Notes: generated by a model from the letters alone, not told the origin. Shown: positions 28,961 through 38,381, numbered from the stretch's first letter. The stretch: DNA of 64,000 nucleotides from Bradyrhizobium sp. BTAi1 (GCF_000015165.1 NC_009485.1:8017501-8081500); one strand, 5' to 3'. Program-made: numbers and translations.

Positions 28961-29326
28961 ATGGCATTGATTGCAAATATCGTCGTCGGGCTGATCGGCC
29001 TGCTGCATGTCTATATTCTCGTGCTCGAGATGTTTCTCTGGACCAAGCCGGCCGGGCTTAAGGCGTTCAACAACACGCCCGAACGCGCAGAGGCCACCAA
29101 GGTGCTCGGCGCCAATCAGGGCCTCTACAACGGCTTCCTCGCCGCCGGCCTGTTCTGGGGCCTCGCGCACCCGGCGCCGGCATTCGCATTCCAGATCAAG
29201 GTGTTCTTCCTGCTCTGCGTGCTGGTGGCCGGCCTCTACGGCGCCGCCACCGCCAGCCGCAAGATCCTGTTCATCCAGAGCGTGCCGGCCACGATCGGAC
29301 TCGTGTTGGTCTGGCTCGCGGGCTGA
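28961..29326 (+). CDS. DUF1304 family membrane protein
   Basis: 121-residue protein with four predicted transmembrane helices. NQGLYNGFLAAGLFWGL and the charged segment EMFLWTKPAGLKAF match the DUF1304 family, small inner-membrane proteins of unknown function. It has a GGGGGAG ribosome binding site and starts 98 bases after glnD, so it may be read through from glnD or have its own promoter. Confidence 0.85.
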   Translation: MALIANIVVGLIGLLHVYILVLEMFLWTKPAGLKAFNNTPERAEATKVLGANQGLYNGFLAAGLFWGLAHPAPAFAFQIKVFFLLCVLVAGLYGAATASRKILFIQSVPATIGLVLVWLAG

Positions 29327-29644
29327 GGCGGACTGCATCCCATCACTGGTGTCGTCCCGGGCAAGCACGACGGCGCGAAGCGTCGGCGGCGTGCGCCGAC
29401 CCGGGATCCATCATCCCGGGACTTGTTTGAGGCGCCATCGCCACTCCGGGTCGTCACCACACGACCGCCTACGGCTATGGATCCCGGCTCTGCGCACGGC
29501 GGCGCGCCCAGCCTCGCGGAACCCTCCTCGCCTCCCCCCGCTCGCCTTGCGCTGGCCCAGCCCTTCCTCCACACTGCCGAAAGCGATGGCGCCCTGCCCG
29601 GGGCAGACCAGCCGCATAAAACATCAGGAGGAACGATAGACCCC
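29327..29644. other. Intergenic region upstream of the first Liv-type binding protein
   Basis: 318 bases without a gene. It contains ACCCGGGATCC-atc-ATCCCGGG-like dyads at about 29398-29419 and a match to the same ACCCGGGATCCATCATCCCGGG type of repeat arms. The last bases hold AGGAGG (29626-29631), 13 bases before the next ATG, which is longer than usual. Confidence 0.4.
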
Positions 29645-30871
29645 ATGCGACAGGGATTTTTCCGTCTCGCGGGAGCGGCCGCTTTGGCTGTCACCCTCTC
29701 CGTCACGTCAGCCTCGGCCCAGAAGAAGTATGATCCCGGCGCCTCGGACACCGAGATCAAGGTCGGCCAGACCGTGCCGTTCTCGGGTCCCGCTTCGGCC
29801 TATGCCTCGATCGGCAAGACGCAGGCCGCCTATTTCAACATGATCAATGAGCAGGGCGGCATCAACGGCCGCAAGATCAAGCTCGTCCAGTATGACGACG
29901 CCTATTCGCCGCCGAAGGCCGTCGAGCAGGTCCGCAAGCTGGTCGAAGACGACGAGGTGCTGCTGACGTTCCAGATCATCGGCACGCCGTCCAACGCCGC
30001 GGTTCAGAAATACCTGAACGCCAAAAAAGTGCCGCAGTTGTTCGCCGCGACCGGCGCATCCAAATTCACCGATCCGAAGAACTTCCCCTGGACCATGGGA
30101 TACAATCCCAACTACTTCACCGAGGGCCGCATCTACGGGCAATACATTCTGAAGGAGCATCCCACCGCCAAGGTCGGCGTGCTCTATCAGAACGACGATC
30201 TCGGCAAGGACTATCTCAACGGCATCAAGGCCGGGCTCGGCGACAAGGCCGGGACGATGATCGTCGCCGAGGCGTCCTACGAGGTCTCCGACCCGACCAT
30301 CGACTCGCAGATCCTGAAGCTGAAATCGGCCGGCGCCGACCTGCTGTTCTCCGCCGCCACCCCCAAGCAGGCCGCGCAGGCGATAAAGAAGCTGCACGAG
30401 CTCAATTGGAAGCCGGTTCATATCGTCGACATCAACGCGACCTCCGTCGGCGCCGTCATGCAGCCGGCCGGCCTCGACGCCGCCAAGGGCGTGATCTCGG
30501 TCAATTACGGCAAGGAGCCGCTGGATCCGACCTGGAAGGACGATCCCGGCCTGAAGCGCTATCTCGACTTCATGGCCAAGTATTATCCGGACGGCGACAA
30601 GAACTCGAACTTCAACACCTACGGCTATTCGACCGCGCAGCTGCTCGCCCGCGTGCTCGAGATGTGCGGCGACAATCTCACCCGCGAGAACGTCATGAAG
30701 CAGGCGGCCTCGCTCAAGGATGTCGTCGGCGACCTCGCGCTTCCCGGCATGAAGATCAACACCTCGCCGACGGATTATCGCGTCAACAAGCAGCTGCAGA
30801 TGATGAAGTTCAACGGCGAGCGCTGGGAACTGTTCGGCCCGATCCTGGAGGACAAGGGCGCGGCGGGTTAG
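29645..30871 (+). CDS. ABC transporter substrate-binding protein, branched-chain amino acid type (copy 1)
   Basis: 408-residue periplasmic binding protein (Peripla_BP_6 type). A Sec signal peptide MRQGFFRLAGAAALAVTLSV ends in ASA-Q. The mature protein starts KKYDPGASDTEIKVGQTVPF and continues with SGPASAYASIGKTQAAYF, the layout of the Liv-type receptors common in bradyrhizobia. The next gene is a close paralogue. No permease or ATPase is adjacent, so it must work with a transporter encoded elsewhere. The ligand is unknown; receptors of this group can bind aromatic or short organic acids as well as amino acids. Confidence 0.9.
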   Translation: MRQGFFRLAGAAALAVTLSVTSASAQKKYDPGASDTEIKVGQTVPFSGPASAYASIGKTQAAYFNMINEQGGINGRKIKLVQYDDAYSPPKAVEQVRKLVEDDEVLLTFQIIGTPSNAAVQKYLNAKKVPQLFAATGASKFTDPKNFPWTMGYNPNYFTEGRIYGQYILKEHPTAKVGVLYQNDDLGKDYLNGIKAGLGDKAGTMIVAEASYEVSDPTIDSQILKLKSAGADLLFSAATPKQAAQAIKKLHELNWKPVHIVDINATSVGAVMQPAGLDAAKGVISVNYGKEPLDPTWKDDPGLKRYLDFMAKYYPDGDKNSNFNTYGYSTAQLLARVLEMCGDNLTRENVMKQAASLKDVVGDLALPGMKINTSPTDYRVNKQLQMMKFNGERWELFGPILEDKGAAG

Positions 30872-30919
30872 CTGGCTCACGCGCGATCTGACCAAGTTAG
30901 CTGCCACGATCTCAGGCGA

Positions 30920-30940
30920 CCTCTCCCCATCGGGGAGAGG
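30920..30940. repeat. GC hairpin, type D-like
   Basis: CCTCTCCCC-atc-GGGGAGAGG is a perfect 9-base-pair stem 48 bases after the stop of the first binding-protein gene. It resembles the CCTCCCCC/GGGGGAGG hairpins at 18451 and 22414. Confidence 0.65.
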
Positions 30941-31008
30941 TGAACCTCCGTTGCCGCGCCACAGAATAGAGTAGTCGGCAGTCGTCATCGAACACCCTGA
31001 TCAACGGT

Positions 31009-31039
31009 ACGGGGCTGCGCGATTGCGCGGCCCCGTTTT
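31009..31039 (+). terminator. Intrinsic terminator between paralogous binding-protein genes
   Basis: ACGGGGC and GCCCCGT pair around an inner GCGC-gatt-GCGC stem, and TTTT follows directly. This is the clearest rho-independent terminator in the first half of the window and separates the two paralogues transcriptionally. Confidence 0.75.
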
Positions 31040-31179
31040 GCGTTGCGGCACAGATTGCGCCCGTTCGTCGCGCCACGAAGCGTTGCGTTGTCGACTTGGT
31101 TCCTCCACACTCGCGTGTAGCGATGGCGACATAACAACCAACAAGACCATCGGCCTATCTCACCGAAGGGAGGACTCGC

Positions 31180-32427
31180 ATGAGAACGTCACTGTTCGGT
31201 CTCGGCGCCAAAACATGTGCGATGGCGCTTGCTACGTCGCTTGCCGTCGCGCTGCCTGCTTCATCAGCCTTCGCCCAAAAGAAATACGACACCGGCGCCA
31301 CCGACACCGAGATCAAGATCGGCCAGACCGTACCGTTCTCCGGCCCGGCCTCGGCCTATGCCGGCATCGGCAAGACCCAGGCTGCCTATCTCAGGATGAT
31401 CAACGACAAAGGCGGCATCAACGGACGCAAGCTCAACCTGATTCAATATGACGACGCCTATTCGCCGCCGAAGGCCGTCGAGCAGGTCCGCAAGCTGGTC
31501 GAAGGCGACGAGGTGTTGTTCACCTTCCAGATCATCGGCACGCCGTCGAACGCTGCCGTACAGAAATATCTCAACGGCAAGAAGGTGCCGCAGCTGCTGG
31601 CCTCGACCGGCGCCTCGCGCTTCACCGATCCGCAGAACTTCCCGTGGACCATCGCCTATAATCCGAACTACCAATCGGAGGGACGGATCTACGCGAAATA
31701 CATTCTCGCCAACCATCCCAACGCCAAGATCGGCATCCTCTACCAAAACGACGATCTCGGCCGCGACTACATCGCCGGCCTGCGCAGCGGTCTTGGCGCC
31801 AAGGCGGATTCCATGATCGTCGCGGAGGCGTCTTACGAGCTGTCCGATCCGACGGTCGACTCCCAGATCGTCAAGCTGAAATCGTCGGGTGCGGATCTGC
31901 TGTACAATGCCTCGACGCCGAAATTCGCGGCGCAGGCGATCAAGAAGCTCGCCGATCTCGGCTGGAAGCCGGTGCACATCCTCGACATCAATGCCAGCCC
32001 GGTGTCGGCGACCTTGAAGCCGGCCGGCCTCGACATTTCCAAGGACATCATCAGCACCAATTACGGCAAGGACCCGGCCGATCCGCAATGGAAGGACGAT
32101 CCGGGCGTGAAGGCCTATTTCGAGTTCATGGACAAATATTACCCGGAGGGCGACAAGCTCAACACGGTCAACACCTACGGCTATTCGACCGCGGAGCTGC
32201 TGGTGCAGATCCTGCGCCAATGCGGCGACGACCTGACGCGCGAGAACGTCATGCGCCAAGCCGCCAACATCAAGGGCTTCGTGCCGAGCCTGGCGCTGCC
32301 CGGCCTGTCGATCAACACCTCGCCGACCGACTTCCGCATCAACAAGCAGATGCAGATGATGAGGTTCAATGGCGAGCGCTGGGAGCTGTTCGGCCCGATC
32401 ATCGAGGACACGGGGGCCGCGGGATAA
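31180..32427 (+). CDS. ABC transporter substrate-binding protein, branched-chain amino acid type (copy 2)
   Basis: 415-residue paralogue of the preceding gene; long stretches are identical (YDDAYSPPKAVEQVRKLVE, FQIIGTPSNAAVQKYLN). The signal peptide MRTSLFGLGAKTCAMALATS differs and ends in AFA-Q. GGGAGG precedes the ATG. The two differ at scattered positions in the ligand-facing regions (for example LLFSAATPK versus LLYNASTPK), so they may bind related but different compounds. Again no permease or ATPase lies beside it. Confidence 0.9.
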   Translation: MRTSLFGLGAKTCAMALATSLAVALPASSAFAQKKYDTGATDTEIKIGQTVPFSGPASAYAGIGKTQAAYLRMINDKGGINGRKLNLIQYDDAYSPPKAVEQVRKLVEGDEVLFTFQIIGTPSNAAVQKYLNGKKVPQLLASTGASRFTDPQNFPWTIAYNPNYQSEGRIYAKYILANHPNAKIGILYQNDDLGRDYIAGLRSGLGAKADSMIVAEASYELSDPTVDSQIVKLKSSGADLLYNASTPKFAAQAIKKLADLGWKPVHILDINASPVSATLKPAGLDISKDIISTNYGKDPADPQWKDDPGVKAYFEFMDKYYPEGDKLNTVNTYGYSTAELLVQILRQCGDDLTRENVMRQAANIKGFVPSLALPGLSINTSPTDFRINKQMQMMRFNGERWELFGPIIEDTGAAG

Positions 32428-32586
32428 GCCGACCTGTCTGAAGCAGGGCTGTTTGAGGCCGAGCCTGCTTCCGCACATACCATGCCCCGCGCAGGCGGGG
32501 CATCCAGTACGCCGCAACCTCTCGGCTGATCCGAAGTGTCTCGCCGAACAATGTCACCTATCTTCGCGGCCCCTGCTCTCTCCCCA

Positions 32587-32626
32587 CGTCATTCCGGGGC
32601 GCGCGAAGCGCGAGCCCGGAATGACG
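32587..32626. repeat. Palindromic repeat, type C copy 2 (short form)
   Basis: CGTCATTCCGGG and CCCGGAATGACG form perfect 12-base arms, with an inner GCGCGCGAAGCGCG stem. The outer arms match those of the longer element at 18525-18634. Confidence 0.8.
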
Positions 32627-32699
32627 ACATTGGGGCAAGCGCTTGCAATCTCAATTGACAGTCATTGCGCTGCGCTTTCACAGAGTGAGGGCCATCTCT

Positions 32700-32814
32700 C
32701 ACCCAGCCCATCGCTGCGCTCCCGCCCTTGTGGGGAAGGGTTGGGGAGCGGAGCCCACGGGCGACCGTCTCCGTGGCTCCCCCCTCCCTAGCCCTCCCCC
32801 ACAAGGGGGGAGGG
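32700..32814. repeat. Long inverted repeat with CCCTTGTGGGG arms
   Basis: CTTGTGGGG (32727-32735) pairs with CCCCACAAG (32797-32805), flanked by further C- and G-rich tracts that can pair; GAGCCCACGG / CCGTGGCTC forms an inner stem. It could fold as one branched hairpin between convergent genes. Confidence 0.65.
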
Positions 32815-32874
32815 AACGCACTGGTTGCGCGGCGGCGCTAATGTCAAACCAACAGAGAGAATGGAGAAGGACCG

Positions 32875-33303
32875 TTACGCCGCCGGCACCTCGCCGAAAT
32901 TCTTTCCGACCGGCAGCACAGCGTGCCGAATCAGCCGCGAGTCCTCCACCGCGGCCTGCCGGTGTTTCACCGCCTCGCGATAGACCGGATCGCGGATCAT
33001 CTCGACGAACGCCTGCACGCTTGGATATTCCGCGATGAAGCAGTGGTCCCAGCGCTCCTCCTGTGGACCGATCAGCATCAGCTCGAAGCGGCCCTGCCAG
33101 ACGATGCGGCCGCCGAGACGCTCGAACACCGGGCCGCTCTCGCGGCCATAGGCGGCATAGGCCTCGGCGCCACTCACCTTGCGTCCGTCGGGATAGGCCG
33201 CCTCCTTGCGCAGCCGGACCAGGTTCAGCATGTGGATCGGGCCCGGCCGGTCACTCTCCCGGAACTGCGCAAACACCTCCTTGGTAGGATCGATATGACC
33301 CAT
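32875..33303 (-). CDS. DUF1330 domain-containing protein
   Basis: 142-residue protein of the DUF1330 family, a ferredoxin-like (dimeric alpha-beta barrel) fold of unknown function. PIHMLNLVRLRKEA near the start and CFIAEYPSVQAFVEMIRDPVYREAVKHR in two blocks near residues 90-117 are the family signature. GAGGAC lies 8 bases before the ATG. It diverges from the penicillin-binding protein gene across a 154-base promoter region. Confidence 0.85.
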   Translation of the reverse strand: MGHIDPTKEVFAQFRESDRPGPIHMLNLVRLRKEAAYPDGRKVSGAEAYAAYGRESGPVFERLGGRIVWQGRFELMLIGPQEERWDHCFIAEYPSVQAFVEMIRDPVYREAVKHRQAAVEDSRLIRHAVLPVGKNFGEVPAA

Positions 33304-33336
33304 GATTGTCCTCGCCGGTTTGTTGTTTACCAGAGC

Positions 33337-33407
33337 TTAACCATAACGCCGCGTTAGCAGCGCGAAACTCCTAATCGCGCGTTAAGCTCTTCCTAACTGC
33401 CCCTTAA
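33337..33407. promoter_or_regulatory. CtrA-like binding array between DUF1330 and PBP genes
   Basis: TTAACCAT (33337-33344) equals the known alphaproteobacterial CtrA half-site. Downstream, four (C/T)TAA half-sites are spaced by exactly 7 bases: CTAA 33371-33374, TTAA 33382-33385, CTAA 33393-33396 and TTAA 33404-33407. CtrA recognises TTAA-N7-TTAA, so adjacent pairs here match with one C-for-T change each. The array ends 50 bases before the PBP start, where it could set cell-cycle-linked expression. Binding is inferred from pattern only. Confidence 0.5.
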
Positions 33408-33457
33408 ACTCCGGACATTAGCGTGGCTGGACGGCAGGTCGCGGGCTCGGGTTGCGT

Positions 33458-35662
33458 ATGGCGCGGGGACGGAAACAGGGCGGCGGGCGCAAGGAGCCGC
33501 GATTCGGCCTTGCGGCGGCGATGGCCGATCTGCGTCTTGATCCCAAGGACCGCATCCCCGCCGGCGAAGACGCCCCGAAGAAATCGGCTGCGAAGAAAAA
33601 GCCGGTCGAGCCTGACGACGAGGACGATGTGCCGGCGCGCGAGCCCAAGGCCGCACCACCCAAGCCGAAGCCGAGCCGCGGCCAATCCCGCTGGGGATTA
33701 TCGATCGGACGCATGGCCTATTGGGCGCTGGTCTGCGGCCTGTGGGGGGTGATCGCACTGGTCGGGGTGGTCGTCTGGGCCGGTGCGCATCTGCCGCCGA
33801 TCCAATCATTGGAGATTCCCAAGCGCCCGCCGACCATCGACATCGTCGGTGTCGACGGCACCATGCTGGCCCAGCGCGGCGAGATGGCCGGCGCCAATGT
33901 CGCGCTGAAGGATCTGCCGCCCTATCTGCCCAAGGCCTTCATCGCCATCGAGGACCGCCGCTTCTACCAGCACTGGGGCATCGATCCGATCGGCATCGCC
34001 CGCGCACTCGTCGCCAACATCCTGCATCGCGGCGTGTCGCAAGGCGGCTCGACCCTGACCCAGCAGCTCGCCAAGAACCTCTTCCTGACCCAGGAGCGCA
34101 CGCTGGCGCGCAAGCTGCAGGAGGCCGAGCTCGCGCTGTGGCTGGAGCGCAAATATTCCAAGCGCGAGATCCTGGAACTGTATCTGAACCGCGTCTATTT
34201 CGGTTCCGGCGCCTATGGCGTCGAGGCCGCGGCACAGCGCTATTTCGGCAAGTCGGCGAAGCAGGTGACGATCGGCGAGGCCGCGATGCTCGCCGGCCTC
34301 GTCAAATCGCCGTCGCGGCTGGCGCCGAACCGCAACCCCGAAGGCGCCGCCAAACGGGCGCAGACTGTGCTCGCGGCGATGGCCGACGCCAAGTTCATCA
34401 CCGAGGCCCAGGCCCAGGCCCAGATCGCGCATCCGTCCGTCGCGGTGAAGCCGGCCGGCGCCGGGACCGTGAACTACGTCGCGGATTGGATCGGCGAGGT
34501 GCTCGACGACCTCGTCGGCCAGATCGAGCAGTCGATCGTGGTCGAGACCACGATCGATCCGAAGCTGCAGGCCGTCGCCGAGGCGGCCGTCATCGACGAG
34601 CTCGCGGCCAAGAGCGTCAAGTTCAATGTCAGCCAGGGCGCGCTGGTGGCGATGACGCCGGACGGCGCAGTGCGCGCCATGGTCGGCGGCCGCAACTATG
34701 CGGACAGCCAGTTCAACCGCGCGGTCACGGCCAAGCGCCAACCCGGCTCGGCGTTCAAGCCATTCGTCTATCTCACCGCGATCGAGCAGGGCCTCACCCC
34801 CGACACGGTGCGCCAGGACGCGCCGCTCGATCTGAAGGGCTGGAAGCCGGAGAACTACAGCCGCGAATATTTCGGCCCGGTGACGCTGACCCAAGCCCTG
34901 GCCATGTCGCTCAACACCGTCGCGGTCCGCGTCGGCCTCGAGGTCGGACCGAAGAACGTGGTGCGGACCGCGCATCGGCTCGGCATCGCCTCGAAGCTCG
35001 ATCCCAACCCGTCGATCGCGCTCGGCACGTCGGAAGTGTCGATGATCGAGCTGGTCGGCGCCTATGCGCCGTTTGCCAATGGCGGCGTCGGCGTGTCGCC
35101 GCATGTCGTGACGCGGATCAAGACGCTCGACGGCAAGCTGCTCTACATGCGCCAGAGCGAGCCGCCGGCGCAGGTGATCGAGCCGCGCAATGCCGCGATG
35201 ATGAACCAGATGATGCAGGAAACGCTGATCTCGGGCACGGCCAAGAAGGCCGAGATCCCCGGCTGGGTCGCCGCCGGCAAGACCGGCACCAGCCAGGATT
35301 TCCGCGACGCCTGGTTCATCGGCTACACGGCACGCCTGGTCACCGGCGTCTGGCTCGGCAATGACGACAATTCGCCGACCAAGAAGGCGACCGGCGGTGG
35401 CCTGCCGGTCGAGGTCTGGACCCGCTTCATGCGCGCGGCGCATCAAGGCGTGCCGGTCGCGGCGCTGCCGAATGCGCAGGGCTCCGGGCTCGCGCCGACC
35501 TTGGCGCAGATCACCTCGCAGATCAGCGCGCCCTCGGCGCCGGGAGCCAATGCAGCCACCACCGCGCGGGCCGCGCCTTCGGGTCGCGGCACGACACGGC
35601 CCGAAGCGGCCGCCGGGCTCGACGGCTGGCTGGTGGACCGGTTGTTTGGTGGTCAGCGCTAG
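33458..35662 (+). CDS. Class A penicillin-binding protein (PBP1A-like transglycosylase/transpeptidase)
   Basis: 734-residue bifunctional peptidoglycan synthase. A ~85-residue charged Lys/Pro-rich cytoplasmic N-terminus precedes one transmembrane helix (about residues 88-112). The glycosyltransferase domain has catalytic Glu165 in AIEDRRFYQHWGID and GGSTLTQQLAKN. The transpeptidase domain has Ser431 in PGSAFKPF (SxxK), SLN and KTGT with Lys608. The C-terminal tail is Ala/Pro-rich. ATG 33458 was preferred to TTG 33452. A CtrA-like array lies upstream. Cytoplasmic tail length and Lys content are greater than in E. coli PBP1A. Confidence 0.95.
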   Translation: MARGRKQGGGRKEPRFGLAAAMADLRLDPKDRIPAGEDAPKKSAAKKKPVEPDDEDDVPAREPKAAPPKPKPSRGQSRWGLSIGRMAYWALVCGLWGVIALVGVVVWAGAHLPPIQSLEIPKRPPTIDIVGVDGTMLAQRGEMAGANVALKDLPPYLPKAFIAIEDRRFYQHWGIDPIGIARALVANILHRGVSQGGSTLTQQLAKNLFLTQERTLARKLQEAELALWLERKYSKREILELYLNRVYFGSGAYGVEAAAQRYFGKSAKQVTIGEAAMLAGLVKSPSRLAPNRNPEGAAKRAQTVLAAMADAKFITEAQAQAQIAHPSVAVKPAGAGTVNYVADWIGEVLDDLVGQIEQSIVVETTIDPKLQAVAEAAVIDELAAKSVKFNVSQGALVAMTPDGAVRAMVGGRNYADSQFNRAVTAKRQPGSAFKPFVYLTAIEQGLTPDTVRQDAPLDLKGWKPENYSREYFGPVTLTQALAMSLNTVAVRVGLEVGPKNVVRTAHRLGIASKLDPNPSIALGTSEVSMIELVGAYAPFANGGVGVSPHVVTRIKTLDGKLLYMRQSEPPAQVIEPRNAAMMNQMMQETLISGTAKKAEIPGWVAAGKTGTSQDFRDAWFIGYTARLVTGVWLGNDDNSPTKKATGGGLPVEVWTRFMRAAHQGVPVAALPNAQGSGLAPTLAQITSQISAPSAPGANAATTARAAPSGRGTTRPEAAAGLDGWLVDRLFGGQR

Positions 35663-35702
35663 CTTGAGACCCGCCGCCGCGACGGGCGACGGCTTGCAGC
35701 GA

Positions 35703-38381
35703 TCAACTGGCTGCGGCGATCGCAGCAGGCGATAAGCGCTCGCCCTCGCTGACCTCGCTGACGCCGGCCGCCTGCGCCAGTGCGCGGCCGACCTGCCGCA
35801 GCATGAGGCTGGCGCGATGCGCGCTGTAGTCCAGCAGCCAGCGGCTGAACGCTCCAGCGGCCATCGGCCGCGCGAACAGGAAGCCCTGCATCGCATCGCA
35901 GCCAAGCTCGGCCAGCAGCCGCCGCTGCGGCTCGGTTTCGACGCCCTCGGCGACGACCTTGACGTCCAGGCTCTGGCCGACCCTGACCACGGCGGTCACG
36001 ATCGCCCGCGTGCCCTGGTCGTTCTCGAAATCGCGCATGAAGCTGCGGTCGATCTTGAGTTCGTGGATCGGCAGCTGCGCCAGACGGCTGAGGCTGGAAT
36101 AGCCGGTACCGAAATCGTCCAGCGACAGGCCCACCCCCATGTTGCGCAGCTCGCTCATGGTGGCGATCACGGTGGCGCGCTCATTGAGAATCACGCCCTC
36201 GGTGATCTCGAGCATCAGCATCTTCGCCGGCAGGTCGTTGGCAGCCAGGATCTGAGCCACCACGGCCGCCAGATTGACGTTCTGGAAGTTGATCGGCGAC
36301 AGGTTCACCGAGATGCAGGGGATGTCGAGACCGGCGCGCCGCCACGACGCCATCTGCTGGCAGGCTTGCTTGATCGACCACACACCGATCTGCTCGATCA
36401 GACCGCATTCCTCGGCGAGCGGAATGAACTTGGAAGGTGAGACCTCGCCCAGCACCGGATCATGCCAGCGCGCCAGCGCCTCGACGCCATGGATCGCGCC
36501 ATTGCGGGTGCAGATCTGCGGCTGATAATTCAGCGTCAGGGCCTCGCTCGCGATCGCCTCGCGCAGCGCGGTCGAGTGCATCAGCCGTTCCTCGGCGAGC
36601 TTGTCGATGTCGGCGCTGAAGAAGCGATAGGTGGCGCGCCCGGCGCGCTTGGCCTTGTACATCGCCCCATCGGCCTGCTTGATCAGGGTCTCGATGTCGG
36701 TGGCGTTGTCCGGATACAGGCTGAGCCCCATGCTCGCCGACATCGGCACCTGGCGCTTGCCGATCGTCAGCGGCATCGCCAGCGCGGCGGTGATCCGCGC
36801 CGCCGCCAGCGACGCCTCGAGGGCATCGCGGTTCTGCAGCACGATCACGAACTCGTCGCCGCCAAGCCGGCCCAGCATGTCACCGGGACGGATCTGGGCG
36901 CGGAGTCGGTTGGCGAAGGCAACCAGGAACTCGTCGCCGGCGGCATGACCCAGCGTGTCGTTGACGTCCTTGAAATTGTCGGCGTCGAGGAAGGCAATCG
37001 CGAGATGGCTGCCCTCGGGACAGGCATTGATAGCCTCGGCGATCATCGAGGGGATGCGGGCGCGATTGGGCAGGCCCGTCAGCATGTCGTGATAGGCGAC
37101 CTGCGAGATCGTCGACCTCACCTCCTGCCGCTCGATGGCGAGCGCGCCGAGCTGGACGCAGGCGGCGACGATCTGCTCGTGCCAGGGGCTCGGGCCTCGG
37201 CATTCGCGGAAATAGAAGGCGAAGGTGCCGATCACCCGGCCATCCTTGCCCTGGATAGGCGTCGACCAGCAGGCGCGCAGCCCCGCTCCGAGCGGACCAG
37301 CCTTATAGGGTTGCCAACGCGGATCGCTGTCGATGTCGCGGGCCAGCACCGGCTCGCACAGATAGGCGGCCGTGCCACAGGAACCGACGTCGGGACCGAT
37401 CGCAACGCCGTCCAGGCCGGACGAGTAGTCCGCCGGCAGGCTTGGGCCGCCGAGCGGATGAATCCGTCCTCCCGAGTCGACATGGAGGATCGAGCAGACG
37501 ACGTCGGGGGCGAGTTCCTCGACCCGGCGGCAGAGCTGGTCGGCAATGGTCGCGATCGCGATGTCGGAGGCCAAGGACGACATGATCAGCTGCTGCAGGG
37601 AGCGCAGCTGCTTGGTCTCGCGGATATCGCTGAGCAGCCCGACCAGATATTTGACCTTGCCGCGCTGGTTGCGATGCGCCTTGACGTGGGCCGTGGTCCA
37701 GATCTCGCAGCCCGCTTTGTCGTAGATCATCAGGTCGTCCTCGACGCCCCGATCATCCTCCACGCATTGCTTCAGGCGTTCGACCGTCGCGGGATCGGTA
37801 CAGGGCCCGACCAGAAGTGTCTCCACTTGCCGCCCGAGCACCTCCGCGCTGCTGTAGCCGAAGATGCTGCAGAAGGCCGCGTTGGTATAGAGGATCTTCA
37901 ACTCGTGGTCGGTGACGATGACGGCGCGGTTGCTGCGGTCGGCGACCGAGGTCAGCAGTGCGTTGCGCTCGCGCATCTCGACATCGGACGTCACGTCGCG
38001 CAGCAGCAGCAGCGAATGCATCGGCGCGTGGTCGGACGGGAGATCGCGAACGATAGCGCGCACCCGGCAGCGGGAGCCATCCGCGTGGCGGAGCATCATC
38101 TCACGGCCGGCATCGCCCGCCTCGGCCGCGTGTGGCGCATCTGCGGGCGCCTCGGCTTCGCTCTTGGTCATTGCGCGAAGCTGCTCGGCCGGCAGGCCGA
38201 GACGATCGAGATCGGCGCCGATCAGGTCCTTGAGGTCGCGTCGCAACAAGGCAACCGCCGCCTGGTTGGCGTGATGGACACGGCCCTCTGCGTCGAGAAA
38301 GAGAATCGCCTCGGAGACACGATCGAGCGCGGCCGAAAGCAGGTTCGCAGATGCGGCCGGTGGGAACTCGCTTGCAAGCAT
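35703..38381 (-). CDS. PAS-PAS-GAF-GGDEF-EAL cyclic-di-GMP signalling protein
   Basis: 892-residue cytoplasmic protein. Two PAS domains (about residues 15-135 and 140-265) and a GAF-like domain (about 285-420; WSTPIQGKDGRVIGTFAFY) sense a signal. The diguanylate cyclase domain has an intact GGDEF (507-511) and an inhibitory I-site RPGD (498-501). The phosphodiesterase domain has EAL at 634-636, DDFGTGYSSL, LKIDRSFM and AEGVET, so both activities look possible. No transmembrane helix is seen. The ATG at 38381 was chosen over a GTG at 38405; neither has a strong ribosome binding site. Confidence 0.93.
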   Translation of the reverse strand: MLASEFPPAASANLLSAALDRVSEAILFLDAEGRVHHANQAAVALLRRDLKDLIGADLDRLGLPAEQLRAMTKSEAEAPADAPHAAEAGDAGREMMLRHADGSRCRVRAIVRDLPSDHAPMHSLLLLRDVTSDVEMRERNALLTSVADRSNRAVIVTDHELKILYTNAAFCSIFGYSSAEVLGRQVETLLVGPCTDPATVERLKQCVEDDRGVEDDLMIYDKAGCEIWTTAHVKAHRNQRGKVKYLVGLLSDIRETKQLRSLQQLIMSSLASDIAIATIADQLCRRVEELAPDVVCSILHVDSGGRIHPLGGPSLPADYSSGLDGVAIGPDVGSCGTAAYLCEPVLARDIDSDPRWQPYKAGPLGAGLRACWSTPIQGKDGRVIGTFAFYFRECRGPSPWHEQIVAACVQLGALAIERQEVRSTISQVAYHDMLTGLPNRARIPSMIAEAINACPEGSHLAIAFLDADNFKDVNDTLGHAAGDEFLVAFANRLRAQIRPGDMLGRLGGDEFVIVLQNRDALEASLAAARITAALAMPLTIGKRQVPMSASMGLSLYPDNATDIETLIKQADGAMYKAKRAGRATYRFFSADIDKLAEERLMHSTALREAIASEALTLNYQPQICTRNGAIHGVEALARWHDPVLGEVSPSKFIPLAEECGLIEQIGVWSIKQACQQMASWRRAGLDIPCISVNLSPINFQNVNLAAVVAQILAANDLPAKMLMLEITEGVILNERATVIATMSELRNMGVGLSLDDFGTGYSSLSRLAQLPIHELKIDRSFMRDFENDQGTRAIVTAVVRVGQSLDVKVVAEGVETEPQRRLLAELGCDAMQGFLFARPMAAGAFSRWLLDYSAHRASLMLRQVGRALAQAAGVSEVSEGERLSPAAIAAAS

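Larger units (their letters stand above)
30872..31179. other. Spacer between the two paralogous binding-protein genes
   Basis: 308 bases holding a type D-like hairpin and a strong intrinsic terminator, followed by about 140 bases that should include the promoter of the second gene. No gene is seen. Confidence 0.6.
32428..32874. other. Repeat-rich intergenic region
   Basis: 447 bases between convergent genes, composed largely of hairpin-forming sequence: the short type C repeat (32587-32626) and a long inverted repeat (32700-32814). No gene is seen. Confidence 0.55.

Noticed and set aside
33806..35905. 699-codon minus-strand frame opposite the PBP gene
   Set aside because: It is an antisense shadow of a clear PBP with all catalytic motifs; the product has no recognisable domain.
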